A stretch of DNA of 28,374 nucleotides from positions 1 through 28,374 of the forward strand of contig CAZSDV010000027.1 in assembly GCA_964605715.1 (NCBI GenBank), read 5' to 3'. This DNA is from JAPUME01 sp964605715. Lineage in GTDB: Bacteria > Acidobacteriota > Terriglobia > UBA7540 > JAPUME01. Both the position numbers and the translations under genes were made by a program. Positions 7,338 through 15,191 of the stretch are shown in pieces; position 1 is the stretch's first letter, and every line of letters begins with the position of its first letter. Under the pieces are notes generated by a model, which was not told where the DNA came from, did no database searches, and was given only the letters and a program-made list of their open reading frames with translations.

Positions 7338-8549
7338 TTGCTGCCAGGGTTCAGTAGAAGACAGTCTTGCCTGAGGGATAGGTTAAGAGACATCAGCGCT
7401 TGGGTAATTTGTGGAGCCATGCTTTCAGGTGGCGTCTTAGTCAAAGGCCAGCCTGGTGCAGACACCCTTCGTTTTCAAAAGCATGTAATCGACAAAGGGA
7501 CTACTGCGGAAACTTGTGCCGTGGCTGATGTCAATAGGGATGGGCAAGTCGATATTATTTCAGGAGAATATTGGTACGAGGCTCCTGACTGGAAGAAACA
7601 TCAGTTCCGGACTATTCCCATCTTTCGTGATTACGTCGACGACTTTGGTGTTCTCTCTTTGGATGTCAACGGTGATGGATATCTAGATATCATTTCCGGT
7701 TCATGGTTTCAGAAGATGATCGTGTGGTATGAAAATCCTAAGGCTAGTATAGGTCTTTGGAAGCGCCATCCCATTGAAAGTGGGCTAAATATTGAAATTA
7801 TCAGTCTCGTAAAACTTAAGAGTAATTCAGGAGTAGAACAAATACTTCCTAATTACGGTGGAGCCGAACAGGTAGCCTGGTTTGAACTATCACGTACTGA
7901 GAGCGGTCAGGCTGAATGGTCCCGGCACCTGGTAAGCAACCAAGGCAATGCTCACGGCATTGGGGTAGGAGATGTCAATGGGGACGGAAGGCCTGATATT
8001 CTTACTCCGAAGGGTTGGCTTGAGGGGCCTGAAGACTTGAATCAACCCACCTGGAAATTCCATGCAGTTTGGCGCTTGGGTGGACAATTTGGTGAGGCGG
8101 GGCAGATCTATACCTACGACGTGAACGGCAATGGAAGATCAGATATTATTGCCAGCGCAGGACATTCCTATGGGGTGTTCTGGTATGAGCAGAGGGTGGA
8201 TAAGGATGGTTTTATTGGCTGGGTTCCACACATCATTGATAATACCTGGTCTCAGGCCCATGCTCTGACTCTAGCGGACATAGACGGGGATGGGGTACAG
8301 GATATTGTGACCGGAAAACGTTACCGAGCGCACGATCACGATCCTGGCACTTTCGAGCCGATGGGTCTTTACTTATACCGACTGACCCGCAAGGGGGGCC
8401 AAGTTACTTGGCAGAAAGATATCTTGAGTTACGATGACGGTGTGGGTACTGGTGTTCAGATTGCGGTTAGAGATGTGAACGCGGATGGCATGCTCGACGT
8501 TGTGGTACCCGGCAAGTCAGGTTTGTATTGGATGGAGCAGATGGACTGA
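7338..8549 (+). CDS. Secreted FG-GAP/VCBS-repeat beta-propeller protein
   Basis: An extracytoplasmic protein built of calcium-binding FG-GAP/VCBS blades. Seen: six DxNxDGxxD-type loops at about residues 64-72 (DVNRDGQVD), 109-117, 212-220, 261-269 (DVNGNGRSD), 314-322 and 379-387, each followed by a hydrophobic strand such as DIISG or DIVTG. These suggest a six- to seven-bladed propeller. The frame is open from 7257, but the TTG at 7338 is chosen: AGGGAG (7323-7328) lies 9 bases before it, it avoids overlap with the aldehyde dehydrogenase, and it gives a basic n-region followed by ISAWVICGAMLSGGVLV as signal sequence. ATG 7419 is an alternative. No catalytic domain is attached. The function is unknown; such proteins often bind glycans or partner proteins. 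Confidence 0.82.
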   Translation: MLPGFSRRQSCLRDRLRDISAWVICGAMLSGGVLVKGQPGADTLRFQKHVIDKGTTAETCAVADVNRDGQVDIISGEYWYEAPDWKKHQFRTIPIFRDYVDDFGVLSLDVNGDGYLDIISGSWFQKMIVWYENPKASIGLWKRHPIESGLNIEIISLVKLKSNSGVEQILPNYGGAEQVAWFELSRTESGQAEWSRHLVSNQGNAHGIGVGDVNGDGRPDILTPKGWLEGPEDLNQPTWKFHAVWRLGGQFGEAGQIYTYDVNGNGRSDIIASAGHSYGVFWYEQRVDKDGFIGWVPHIIDNTWSQAHALTLADIDGDGVQDIVTGKRYRAHDHDPGTFEPMGLYLYRLTRKGGQVTWQKDILSYDDGVGTGVQIAVRDVNADGMLDVVVPGKSGLYWMEQMD

Positions 8550-8556
8550 CGGAAAT

Positions 8557-8586
8557 TAGCCTTAGCCCAGCGACGGGCGGTGGCTA
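8557..8586 (+). terminator. GC-rich hairpin after the VCBS gene
   Basis: TAGCC (8557-8561) pairs with GGCTA (8582-8586) and GCCC (8565-8568) with GGGC (8575-8578), separated by a 3x3 internal loop and closed by AGCGAC. It starts 7 bases after the stop codon, a typical terminator position. No T-run follows, so it may instead be an RNA-stabilising 3' structure. Confidence 0.4.
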
Positions 8587-8710
8587 TATACCTGTGAACG
8601 TAGTAATTGTTCCGCTTCCAAGGGTCTGGTCCGCAATCGGTTATTTCTTTACCTCCTTATAAATCAACTCAAAGGCTTATCGCTTAAACTTCCAGACAGC
8701 CGTTCTTATC

Positions 8711-9118
8711 TCACTCTGCGTTTTCCACGATCAGATCGAATGGGCCGTCCGTATAGAAAAGAATCTCGGTTTCTTCGAGGGCGATGAAGGGCCCATGGCG
8801 CTCGTTCGCGGCGAAATAAAGGAACATGCCAGGTGTCAGATCTCCTTCGGGTGACCGTAGTCGACCCTTCAGGACATAGTCAGAGTGCCCCATGGTGTGG
8901 TAGTGCTTGGGTTGCTGGTGGCCTTTTGGCAGTTTGACGACGGCTGAAATTAGTTGATTGTCTTTGTTATTATGCAGAATGCGCTGTTCGATACCTTCTG
9001 GCATTCCGGGAAGTTCTAGTGACTCCCAAGCGACATCAGCAACTAGAACAGAAAAGGATTTCTTCTCGGTTAATGGGGTTAGCGTCACGAGCAAGATGAG
9101 GCCTAAGACGTATTTCAT
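8711..9118 (-). CDS. Small secreted cupin-domain protein (135 aa)
   Basis: A single-domain cupin with an N-terminal signal peptide (MKYVLGLILLVTLTPLT). Seen: the cupin motif 1 region KHYHTMGHSDYVLKGRL with the His residues expected for metal binding, and a motif 2 region PGMFLYFAANERHGPFIALEE with a further His. Small exported cupins of this kind are common next to secreted carbohydrate genes, but their reaction is rarely known; it may be an isomerase, an oxygenase or a sensor. An excellent ribosome binding site, AAGGAGG (complement of 9125-9131), lies 6 bases before the ATG. It is on the same strand as, and downstream of, the GH95-like gene (101 bases away), so it may be co-transcribed with it. 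Confidence 0.78.
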   Translation of the reverse strand: MKYVLGLILLVTLTPLTEKKSFSVLVADVAWESLELPGMPEGIEQRILHNNKDNQLISAVVKLPKGHQQPKHYHTMGHSDYVLKGRLRSPEGDLTPGMFLYFAANERHGPFIALEETEILFYTDGPFDLIVENAE

Positions 9119-9219
9119 GGCATCCCTCCTTATTGGTTTCTAAAGTACTTCAATGACAATCTCAAAGCTCTTAATGGGTTAATGGGGGAGCTCTATGTTT
9201 TGGCAAGGCAACATCTCAA

Positions 9220-10235
9220 TTATTTCCGCTTCAACCCCAGCGTGGCACGAACAACTTTGTTGCCAGGAAGCATAAACTGGTAACGGTTAGGACTGGATGT
9301 TTGCTCTGGGGAAATCACATTCGGTTTAACTGACCCTGCCTGATAAGGAACTAATTGTACGCGTTGACTTGGTTCTGTCTCAAAACTGAGAATTTTTCCG
9401 TGAAGCACCTTCCGGGGTTGCTCATTTTTATCGGAAATTACTGATACACTGCAAGGAGCATTCCATGGATTTCGTATCCGGCAACTTTCTCCACGTCTAG
9501 ATTCGATTTCGACGAATTGCACCGAGCCTTCTCGGATTGAGGAAGACACAAGGAAGCCACCGCGTGCCAAAAGACGGAAGCTTGCGTTCCAAGCTTTTGG
9601 CCAGGCAGGGAAAACGCTGATTATTTCAGGGTCGCCAGGTTTTGGTGCAATGCTCTGCAGCAGCCCTTCGTTGACTGCCATGCTGATGCTACCAATATGC
9701 TCAATCGAGTGTGCGGTAGGCCCCTCAAATTCACTAAACCCATTAGGGAGTGGCTTAAAGTGGAAATAGTAGCTTGCTAGGATTGCTGGCAGGTCTTCTC
9801 CACGTCCTGCTCTGGATCCTAAAATTGGTGTCCGCATCGCGCTGGTGAAAATTTCCGGTCCCCACGGTTTGCCAGTGAGAATGCTTAGGCGAGCGGAATT
9901 AATTTCAGAAAATTTCCGGGCAATATGGTCGACTGCAGGTTCACGCGTCTCTAAGGTCCAATCTTCAAATGGAAAAATCGGCCATATCAATCCTTCTCCA
10001 GGATCAGCTTGGACGTGATTGGAGGGTCCTTTATGTCCGATCGCCCATATGTCAGTTTCCAATATACCTACGCTTTGTTCATCACTCCCCATTGGATAAG
10101 AGGATAGGTTTGCCAATAAATCCTCCCATTTAGCTCTTAGAGGGAGATCCACATTAAGAATTTCTGAGGCGCGAATCGCTAAAGGGACAGTCCCGCGAAC
10201 AGCGGCCAGGTCGGTGAGGCCATCATTGACACCCC
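9220..10235 (-). CDS. GH95/DUF5703-like glycoside hydrolase, C-terminal part (5' side in assembly gap)
   Basis: The second half of the large hydrolase that begins at 11944. The frame is open from the N-run at 10235 to the stop at 9220 and starts with GVNDGLTDLAAVRGTVPLAIRA, so the GTG at 10152 is not a real start. Seen: the end of an (alpha/alpha)6-barrel (IGSISMAVNEGLLQ) and then the closing beta domain typical of GH95-like proteins (FPAWPKAWNASFRLLARGGFLV, then VEIESRRGESCRIRNP). The frame differs from the first half only because the gap is a fixed 10 N of unknown real size. Together the halves give over 900 aa. Whether the substrate is a fucoside or another sugar cannot be told. Confidence 0.75.
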
Positions 10236-10245
10236 NNNNNNNNNN
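10236..10245. other. Assembly gap (10 N) inside the GH95-like gene
   Basis: Ten N bases join two contigs. The protein sequence on either side belongs to the same family and orientation, so the gap is correctly scaffolded. The reading frames on the two sides differ by one, so the true missing length is not 10. Confidence 0.98.
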
Positions 10246-11944
10246 CTTCTTTCATTTTGATTGCGTCATCCGTTCCAGTTAAACCCCGATAAAATTCCAC
10301 CGTTTCCTTGAGGAGCGGATAAGCGTGAGTAGCAAGCCATTTCTTGTCACCCTTGTATCTGTAATGCCACCAAGCTTGCGTAGCAACCTCACTACCGGAG
10401 GAGGCAATGTGACTGACATACGAGTAGCGGCCTGCCTCACCCCGATCTCCACGTTCTTCAGTGAACTGAGTAAGAACACATTCATACCTCCCTAATGCAC
10501 GAGCTGCCGGCGACAATTCCTTGGTCGTTTTCCGACCTAAGTAGACGTTTTGATATTCTTCTGCAATTTTTTCGGGAAGTACGACTGGACCATCGAACGG
10601 ACCAGCTTCAAGAAAGTATGCTCCTTTTACGCCCCAGCGCTGTACTGCAGCTTTCTTTGTGGCGGGTAACTGTTTGACGTACATGTCAAAAAAGGGATTT
10701 GTTAGCTCAGTCGCGTCAGCTGCATAAAGCGGGAAATATGAAATCTCTGTTGTCCACACCCAGAACTGCGCACCCCAATTCCGGCGATCACCGTCGACCG
10801 AAAATATCGAGCCATTCCACTTCGGCGGCAATGCCCCTCGCGAACTGCTAGCCATGAGGTAAAGTTGCAGGTAGCGTAGCTGTCCCATAAATTGAGCGAC
10901 ACCATCCGCGCTTTTCAAATCCACAAAAGTTCGCGACCATAAGTTTTCCCACCAACGCCGGTGTGCCCGTAAAATGACCTCCGTACCCTTCCTTATCGTT
11001 TCACGGATCAGCTCTACTGCGGCAATCTGTGTATCTACGGGATCGGACCATGAAGCTGCACTACTGACCAGAATTGTCCGTGTGCCTTTCCTAGCGGGCA
11101 AACGAATTGTTCTCTTTTGGTCATCTTTGGACGTAATTTCTGTTTCCTCACCGATGACTTTTACGGCTACTGTAGACGCACAGCGAAAGTTATCTTCCTC
11201 AAATTTTTGCGAAAGTAGGACTATTTGTGAATCGTTACTAAAGTGTTGTCGTGCCGTGTGTCTACCCAGTCTCACTACTGGGTCACGCCACATGGAGAGA
11301 GTAATCTGCATTGGCTGGGGTTTGTCGCGTTGATCCTCAACCTCTACAATTAAAACATCCCACGGCTTTGCTAAACTGTCCACCTGGCTATCAATGCAAT
11401 CAGATGCTGAGACAAAACAGCGGACACGAACACCCTGTGCGCTGATCGTGCTTTCTGCACGATACAGTGATAACCGTTGATGGAAAGCTTTAGAGGTTGA
11501 GAATGGCTGTTCTCCAACGCCGATGGTGACACGAGCAGAACCACCACAATAATCTGCGTCTCCGGCCATGCCAAAGGGTAGTGGAGGGCGAGTACCAGAC
11601 CTTGCACCTTCTCGATACCCGCCGTGGTTCCTATTGACTGAAAAGACATCCGAACGATTAATCTGAAAATTTACGGTTCCAGGAGTAGTCCATACCAATG
11701 TTCCCATACGGCCATTGCCGATTGGATGCCCTTCAACTGGTCTCCGTGCAGGAATTTCGTAATTAAGATCTGCCAGCGAAACGAGAGCTTCATGGTTTAC
11801 CTGGAAAGGGCTGGCTGGCACTTGCTTACTGGGCCGACCGAACATAGGTGGCAAGTAGAAAAAAGAGGCTATGGCACCGCTAAGGCGAAGAAGAGTGCGC
11901 CGCGTCAAGTTTAGGGTATTTGTCCCATTCTTTTTAATAATCAT
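10246..11944 (-). CDS. GH95/DUF5703-like glycoside hydrolase, N-terminal part (Tat-exported)
   Basis: The first half of an exported glycoside hydrolase. Seen: a twin-arginine signal (LTRRTLLRLSGAIASFF, residues about 13-29); an N-terminal beta-sandwich containing PVEGHPIGNGRMGTLVWTTPG, a motif shared by GH95 alpha-L-fucosidase-like and DUF5703 proteins; then the start of an (alpha/alpha)6 barrel with ALPPKWNGSIF, NWGAQFWVWTTEI and ASSGSEVATQAWWHYRY. The frame runs into the N gap at 10245 and resumes at 10235. Tat export implies folding in the cytoplasm. The ATG at 11944 has no good ribosome binding site. The cupin gene follows in the same direction. Family-level call only; catalytic residues could not be mapped with certainty. 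Confidence 0.75.
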
Positions 11945-12427
11945 GGTGTTTCTAGCTTCTGCGATGCGAAGAGACTCCTTTAAGTTTCACGAGGGAGGCA
12001 AGACCGTTGTCTGGACTTGGGCCAATGAGAAGATGGTACTGGAGGAAGACAGACCACATGTTCCTTTTGGACTCATGATTTGATGTCAGCTACAGCTTAA
12101 GGAGACAGGATAAACGATGGAAAGGGTTTGGAGCAATGAGAAATGCAGTTAATACCCCGGGGGGCAGTTTATGCCTCTGAATTTCCAACACCTACTCCAC
12201 GGACGTTAAGCGCGGTGCTTACAAGATTCAACGAGGTAGCTTGAAAGGGACTCTAAGCGAGCAGTGCGGTCCGTCGATTTTCCTTTTTTACTGCCCCTCA
12301 TTTCATACTCGGCAGTTTAAGCTTGTGGCAGTAGGGCTGCTCACGTATGATTTTGCGCAAAGGCAGAGTCTGAAATTTAGGTCCTCTTTTGGCAGGGTAT
12401 TCTAGGAAAAATTTAGGAGTAAAGTTT
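11945..12427. other. 483-base divergent intergenic region
   Basis: This lies between the GH95-like gene (minus) and the sialidase-like gene (plus) and should hold both promoters, but no convincing -35/-10 pair was found. Seen: an AAGGAG (12099-12104) followed 12 bases later by a tiny ATG frame of 11 codons (12117-12152), too short to call; a CCCCGGGG palindrome near 12155; and an imperfect hairpin GTGGCAG/CTGCTCAC at 12325-12344. No longer coding frame looks real. Confidence 0.4.
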
Positions 12428-13864
12428 ATGAAAAAGGTTGAGCAGATGGATAGACGGAAACTTCTTACGGGAATGGCAACCACCGGAATAGTTGCCATGG
12501 TCCCTTCTTGTCAGCCACGTTCCAGAGAGAGTCATCTTGAGGCACCTAAAGGGAAGCCCTGGAAGTTGGATGTGGCGATCTATGATCGACCTGGGTGGAC
12601 ATCTACAACTTATGGTCTTCCAGTCATGAAGCGGGACAATAACCAATTGGTTATCGGTTTCCAGGCTCAACGGGAAGACGCAATTGGTGATGACTTCTAC
12701 TCGGCGCATGCTGAGTGGGTTTTTCTCTCATCGGATAACGGTGGTAAATTTTGGGAGCATATTAGCCTGCAAGAGCTTCCGCTCGATCCGCGCTGGTCAG
12801 ATCGAAGTGGATTTTGCTGCAATGGCTGGCCAGTAAAATTGCCTGATGGGACCCTAATTAATGTGGTGGAAAAAGTTCCCACGATGCAAGCTCAAAAAGA
12901 GAGACTCGAGAGAGTCGGGTTGGGCCACTTATGGTTTCCGGATAGCACCTTTGGTTGGGACTTATGGCCAGCCTCATATTCTGAAAGATTAAAGAAGCAA
13001 GGTATTCAAGTATTTGAGCGACAGGGACCGTTTATACCCCCAGGTGTTGTGGCTACCCATAATCGCCAACCAATGGTAACTATCTCCCATGACGAAGGTC
13101 ACAGTTGGGAAGAGCGACCAATTGAAGGCTTGCCAGAATTTTCCCACTACGCTGCTTGGTTTCGTAAGGGTTTAGTGTTACCCGATGGCACTGTTTTAGG
13201 GGCAATTTATGGAGTAAAAAAGGAAAAGAAGAAGGTGGGTAGCTGGCATACAGGTGGTGCATATGCCCTCCGTTCCAGGGATAAGGGTAGGACTTGGCAA
13301 ATCAGCACGATCGCCAATGATCGCACAGGCAAGCTTTCCTACAACGAAACCGACTTACTTCTTCTGTCAAGCGGTCGGATTCTAGCGATGATTCGTAGCA
13401 GTGGAGGAGCCTATTTGTACCAAAGCTACTCGGAGGATGGGGGAGAGAGTTGGAGTCAGCCAGCCCCAACTGCCATTTCCGGGCAACCAGGTAATCTGTT
13501 GCAGCTGAAGAGTGGAAATGTTTTGTGTGTGTACCGTGTGATCGGTGCCTTAGGTCATGATCGTGGGTATTCTGGTAAGCCAAAAGGTTATCGCGCCGTC
13601 TTAAGTCGCGATGAAGGAAAGACGTGGGAGGTCGAAAACGAGAAGGTCATTTGCGATAACACTCTTCCAGGATTGGTTGGCTATCCTAGTTCTGTCCAAC
13701 TGGATGACGGTACTATTTTCACTCTGTACAATGTTTTGACGGTCGGAGAAATAAAGCCGGAAGATATCTTCCAGTATAAGGAGACCTTACTCCTTCATCC
13801 GCCCATGCACTCATATATTGCTGGTAGCCTATATACGGAAAACTATACAATGCCGCCCAGATAA
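12428..13864 (+). CDS. Exported sialidase-like BNR/Asp-box protein
   Basis: A six-bladed-propeller glycosidase-like protein of the sialidase superfamily, 478 aa. Seen: a Tat-like signal (DRRKLLTGMATTGIVAMV, Arg9-Arg10) ending in VPSC28, which may make it a lipoprotein; and five Asp boxes (SxDxGxxW type) at about residues 101-109 (SSDNGGKFW, one residue longer than standard), 220-227 (SHDEGHSW), 283-290, 335-342 and 393-400. True sialidases also need an Arg triad and a Tyr/Glu pair, which could not be placed by eye, so the substrate may not be sialic acid. The start ATG 12428 is preferred over the upstream in-frame TTG at 12389 because AGGAG (12415-12419) lies 8 bases before it. Confidence 0.83.
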   Translation: MKKVEQMDRRKLLTGMATTGIVAMVPSCQPRSRESHLEAPKGKPWKLDVAIYDRPGWTSTTYGLPVMKRDNNQLVIGFQAQREDAIGDDFYSAHAEWVFLSSDNGGKFWEHISLQELPLDPRWSDRSGFCCNGWPVKLPDGTLINVVEKVPTMQAQKERLERVGLGHLWFPDSTFGWDLWPASYSERLKKQGIQVFERQGPFIPPGVVATHNRQPMVTISHDEGHSWEERPIEGLPEFSHYAAWFRKGLVLPDGTVLGAIYGVKKEKKKVGSWHTGGAYALRSRDKGRTWQISTIANDRTGKLSYNETDLLLLSSGRILAMIRSSGGAYLYQSYSEDGGESWSQPAPTAISGQPGNLLQLKSGNVLCVYRVIGALGHDRGYSGKPKGYRAVLSRDEGKTWEVENEKVICDNTLPGLVGYPSSVQLDDGTIFTLYNVLTVGEIKPEDIFQYKETLLLHPPMHSYIAGSLYTENYTMPPR

Positions 13865-13903
13865 GTTTTCTATCAATGGGTTTGACGTGGACCTGCTCAA
13901 CGG

Positions 13904-13913
13904 NNNNNNNNNN
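13904..13913. other. Assembly gap (10 N)
   Basis: A scaffold gap 39 bases after the sialidase-like gene. A truncated reading frame emerges from its right side, so it hides at least part of one gene. An ATG at 13876 before the gap opens a short frame (MGLTWTCST) that could be the start of it. Confidence 0.95.
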
Positions 13914-14046
13914 GACTCTTGAATTTGATGGAAGTTTTCAGTTTGATCGTTACGGAAGCTCAGACTTGTCGGATAAATATATCGCGTATGTGGAAGAATC
14001 TAAATTGGTTACCCTTTCTCCTTTCGTTTACTGGGTGCTTACCTGA
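13914..14046 (+). CDS. 3' fragment of an unidentified gene, truncated by the gap
   Basis: Out of the N-run comes an open frame (first full codon at 13915) of 43 residues that ends in TGA at 14044-14046. It includes LEFDGSFQFDRYGSSDLSDK and VTLSPFVYWVLT. It ends 14 bases before the ATG of the metallophosphoesterase gene, the spacing expected of an upstream gene in an operon. The composition is protein-like, but no family is recognised. The missing start is in the gap or at the ATG near 13876. It could also be chance open sequence. Confidence 0.45.
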
Positions 14047-14060
14047 ACTGGAGTGTATTA

Positions 14061-15017
14061 ATGACAAGGAAAGAATGTAGATTCATACGGACCCTTTTTC
14101 TTTTCGGACTTGTTCTTGTAGCTGCTTGTGCTCAGGTTAAACAAAAGGCCTTTACGGTTGTCGTGCTGCCCGATACCCAGAACTACTCTGAGAAGCTACC
14201 TCAATACTTTTATGATCAGACCCAGTGGATTACTGAGCAGTCAAAGAACCTCAACATTGTGTTTGTGACTCACTTGGGGGATATTGTGCAGCGATGGGAT
14301 CAAGTGATGGAGGAGTGGGAAGTTGCGGATAAGGCAATGTCTCGGCTTGATGGTGTGGTGCCATGGGGTGTGGCTATCGGTAATCATGACTATGATCGAG
14401 ATGGTGAGCATCGTAACGGTGAGATGTTTAAGCAGTATTTTGGGGCAGGGCGGTTTCAAGGTCAGGCTTGGTACGGTGGTGTATCCTCTGACGGCTTGAG
14501 CTCTTTTCAAAAATTCAAGGGGGCAGGGCGAGACTTTTTGATTTTTCACCTGGAAGCTGATATTCCCGATGACACGATCGAGTGGGTGCAATCTGTTTTA
14601 ATGGAGCATCCTGGAACGCCCACAATACTTTCCACTCACATCTACTTGGATGATCTGACCAAGGCTCGTGATGTTGAGCCCTACTGGCAGAAGAAGATTG
14701 GGAATTCGGCAGAACAAGTGTGGCAGAAGCTTATTCGCAAGACTCCACAAATTTTCATGATCCTTTGTGGTCATTGGTTCGCCGGTGGTGGTGAATGGTT
14801 CCAAATTTCTAAAAACGATGCAGGCCAGGAAGTTTTTGAAATACTGACTGATTATCAGGCCCGCCAGAATGGAGGTGATGGGTGGTTGCGGTATCTGGAG
14901 TTTGACCCCAGCGCCAATAGAATACGAGTAAAAACCTATTCACCTTCGCTTGGTCGATTCGAAACAGATGAGAACAGCGATTTCATTATTCACATGAATT
15001 TCGATGAACGTTTTTAG
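14061..15017 (+). CDS. Lipoprotein calcineurin-like metallophosphoesterase
   Basis: A dinuclear-metal phosphoesterase attached to the envelope. Seen: a lipoprotein signal with lipobox VAAC23, then the phosphoesterase motifs in order: D38 in VLPDTQ, HLGD74, GNHD (N108, H109), H193 in STHIY and H238 in CGHWF. These complete the usual metal-ligand set. At 318 aa it has normal length for the exported subfamily often found beside secreted sulfatases and glycosidases. GGAG (14050-14053) lies 7 bases before the ATG. The exported location suggests that it releases phosphate from an external phosphomono- or diester; the substrate is unknown. It ends convergent with the DUF5916 gene, 174 bases away. 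Confidence 0.88.
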   Translation: MTRKECRFIRTLFLFGLVLVAACAQVKQKAFTVVVLPDTQNYSEKLPQYFYDQTQWITEQSKNLNIVFVTHLGDIVQRWDQVMEEWEVADKAMSRLDGVVPWGVAIGNHDYDRDGEHRNGEMFKQYFGAGRFQGQAWYGGVSSDGLSSFQKFKGAGRDFLIFHLEADIPDDTIEWVQSVLMEHPGTPTILSTHIYLDDLTKARDVEPYWQKKIGNSAEQVWQKLIRKTPQIFMILCGHWFAGGGEWFQISKNDAGQEVFEILTDYQARQNGGDGWLRYLEFDPSANRIRVKTYSPSLGRFETDENSDFIIHMNFDERF

Positions 15018-15191
15018 GTTTATAGATGGACACTGATATTTTTCCCAGAGGAACTCAACTTGCTTCAACCTGGGTCTTGGTCCTAAAGTGATTAAGATTT
15101 TTGTTCAAGGTGAAACGGAAGGGAACCTAAACACTCAGTTGGGTAAAAAGCAAACAGAGATTCCCATGTGACTAATGTGCAATCCAAGTTA

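Noticed and set aside
8582..8710. Small RNA or gene between the VCBS and cupin genes
   Set aside because: Beyond the hairpin at 8557-8586 there is no promoter, no coding frame and no conserved-looking structure.
9220..10152. A separate 310-aa gene starting at GTG 10152
   Set aside because: The frame continues upstream to the N gap with hydrolase-like sequence (GVNDGLTDL), so it is the 3' part of the larger gene.
11871..12083. 70-codon plus-strand frame with a hydrophobic segment (FVPFFLIIMVFL) overlapping the start of the GH95-like gene
   Set aside because: It is largely the antisense of the basic, hydrophobic Tat signal region, has no ribosome binding site and matches no family.
12117..12152. 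11-codon frame after an AAGGAG, possible leader peptide
   Set aside because: Spacing of 12 bases is poor, there is no repeat of a regulatory codon and no attenuator hairpin follows.
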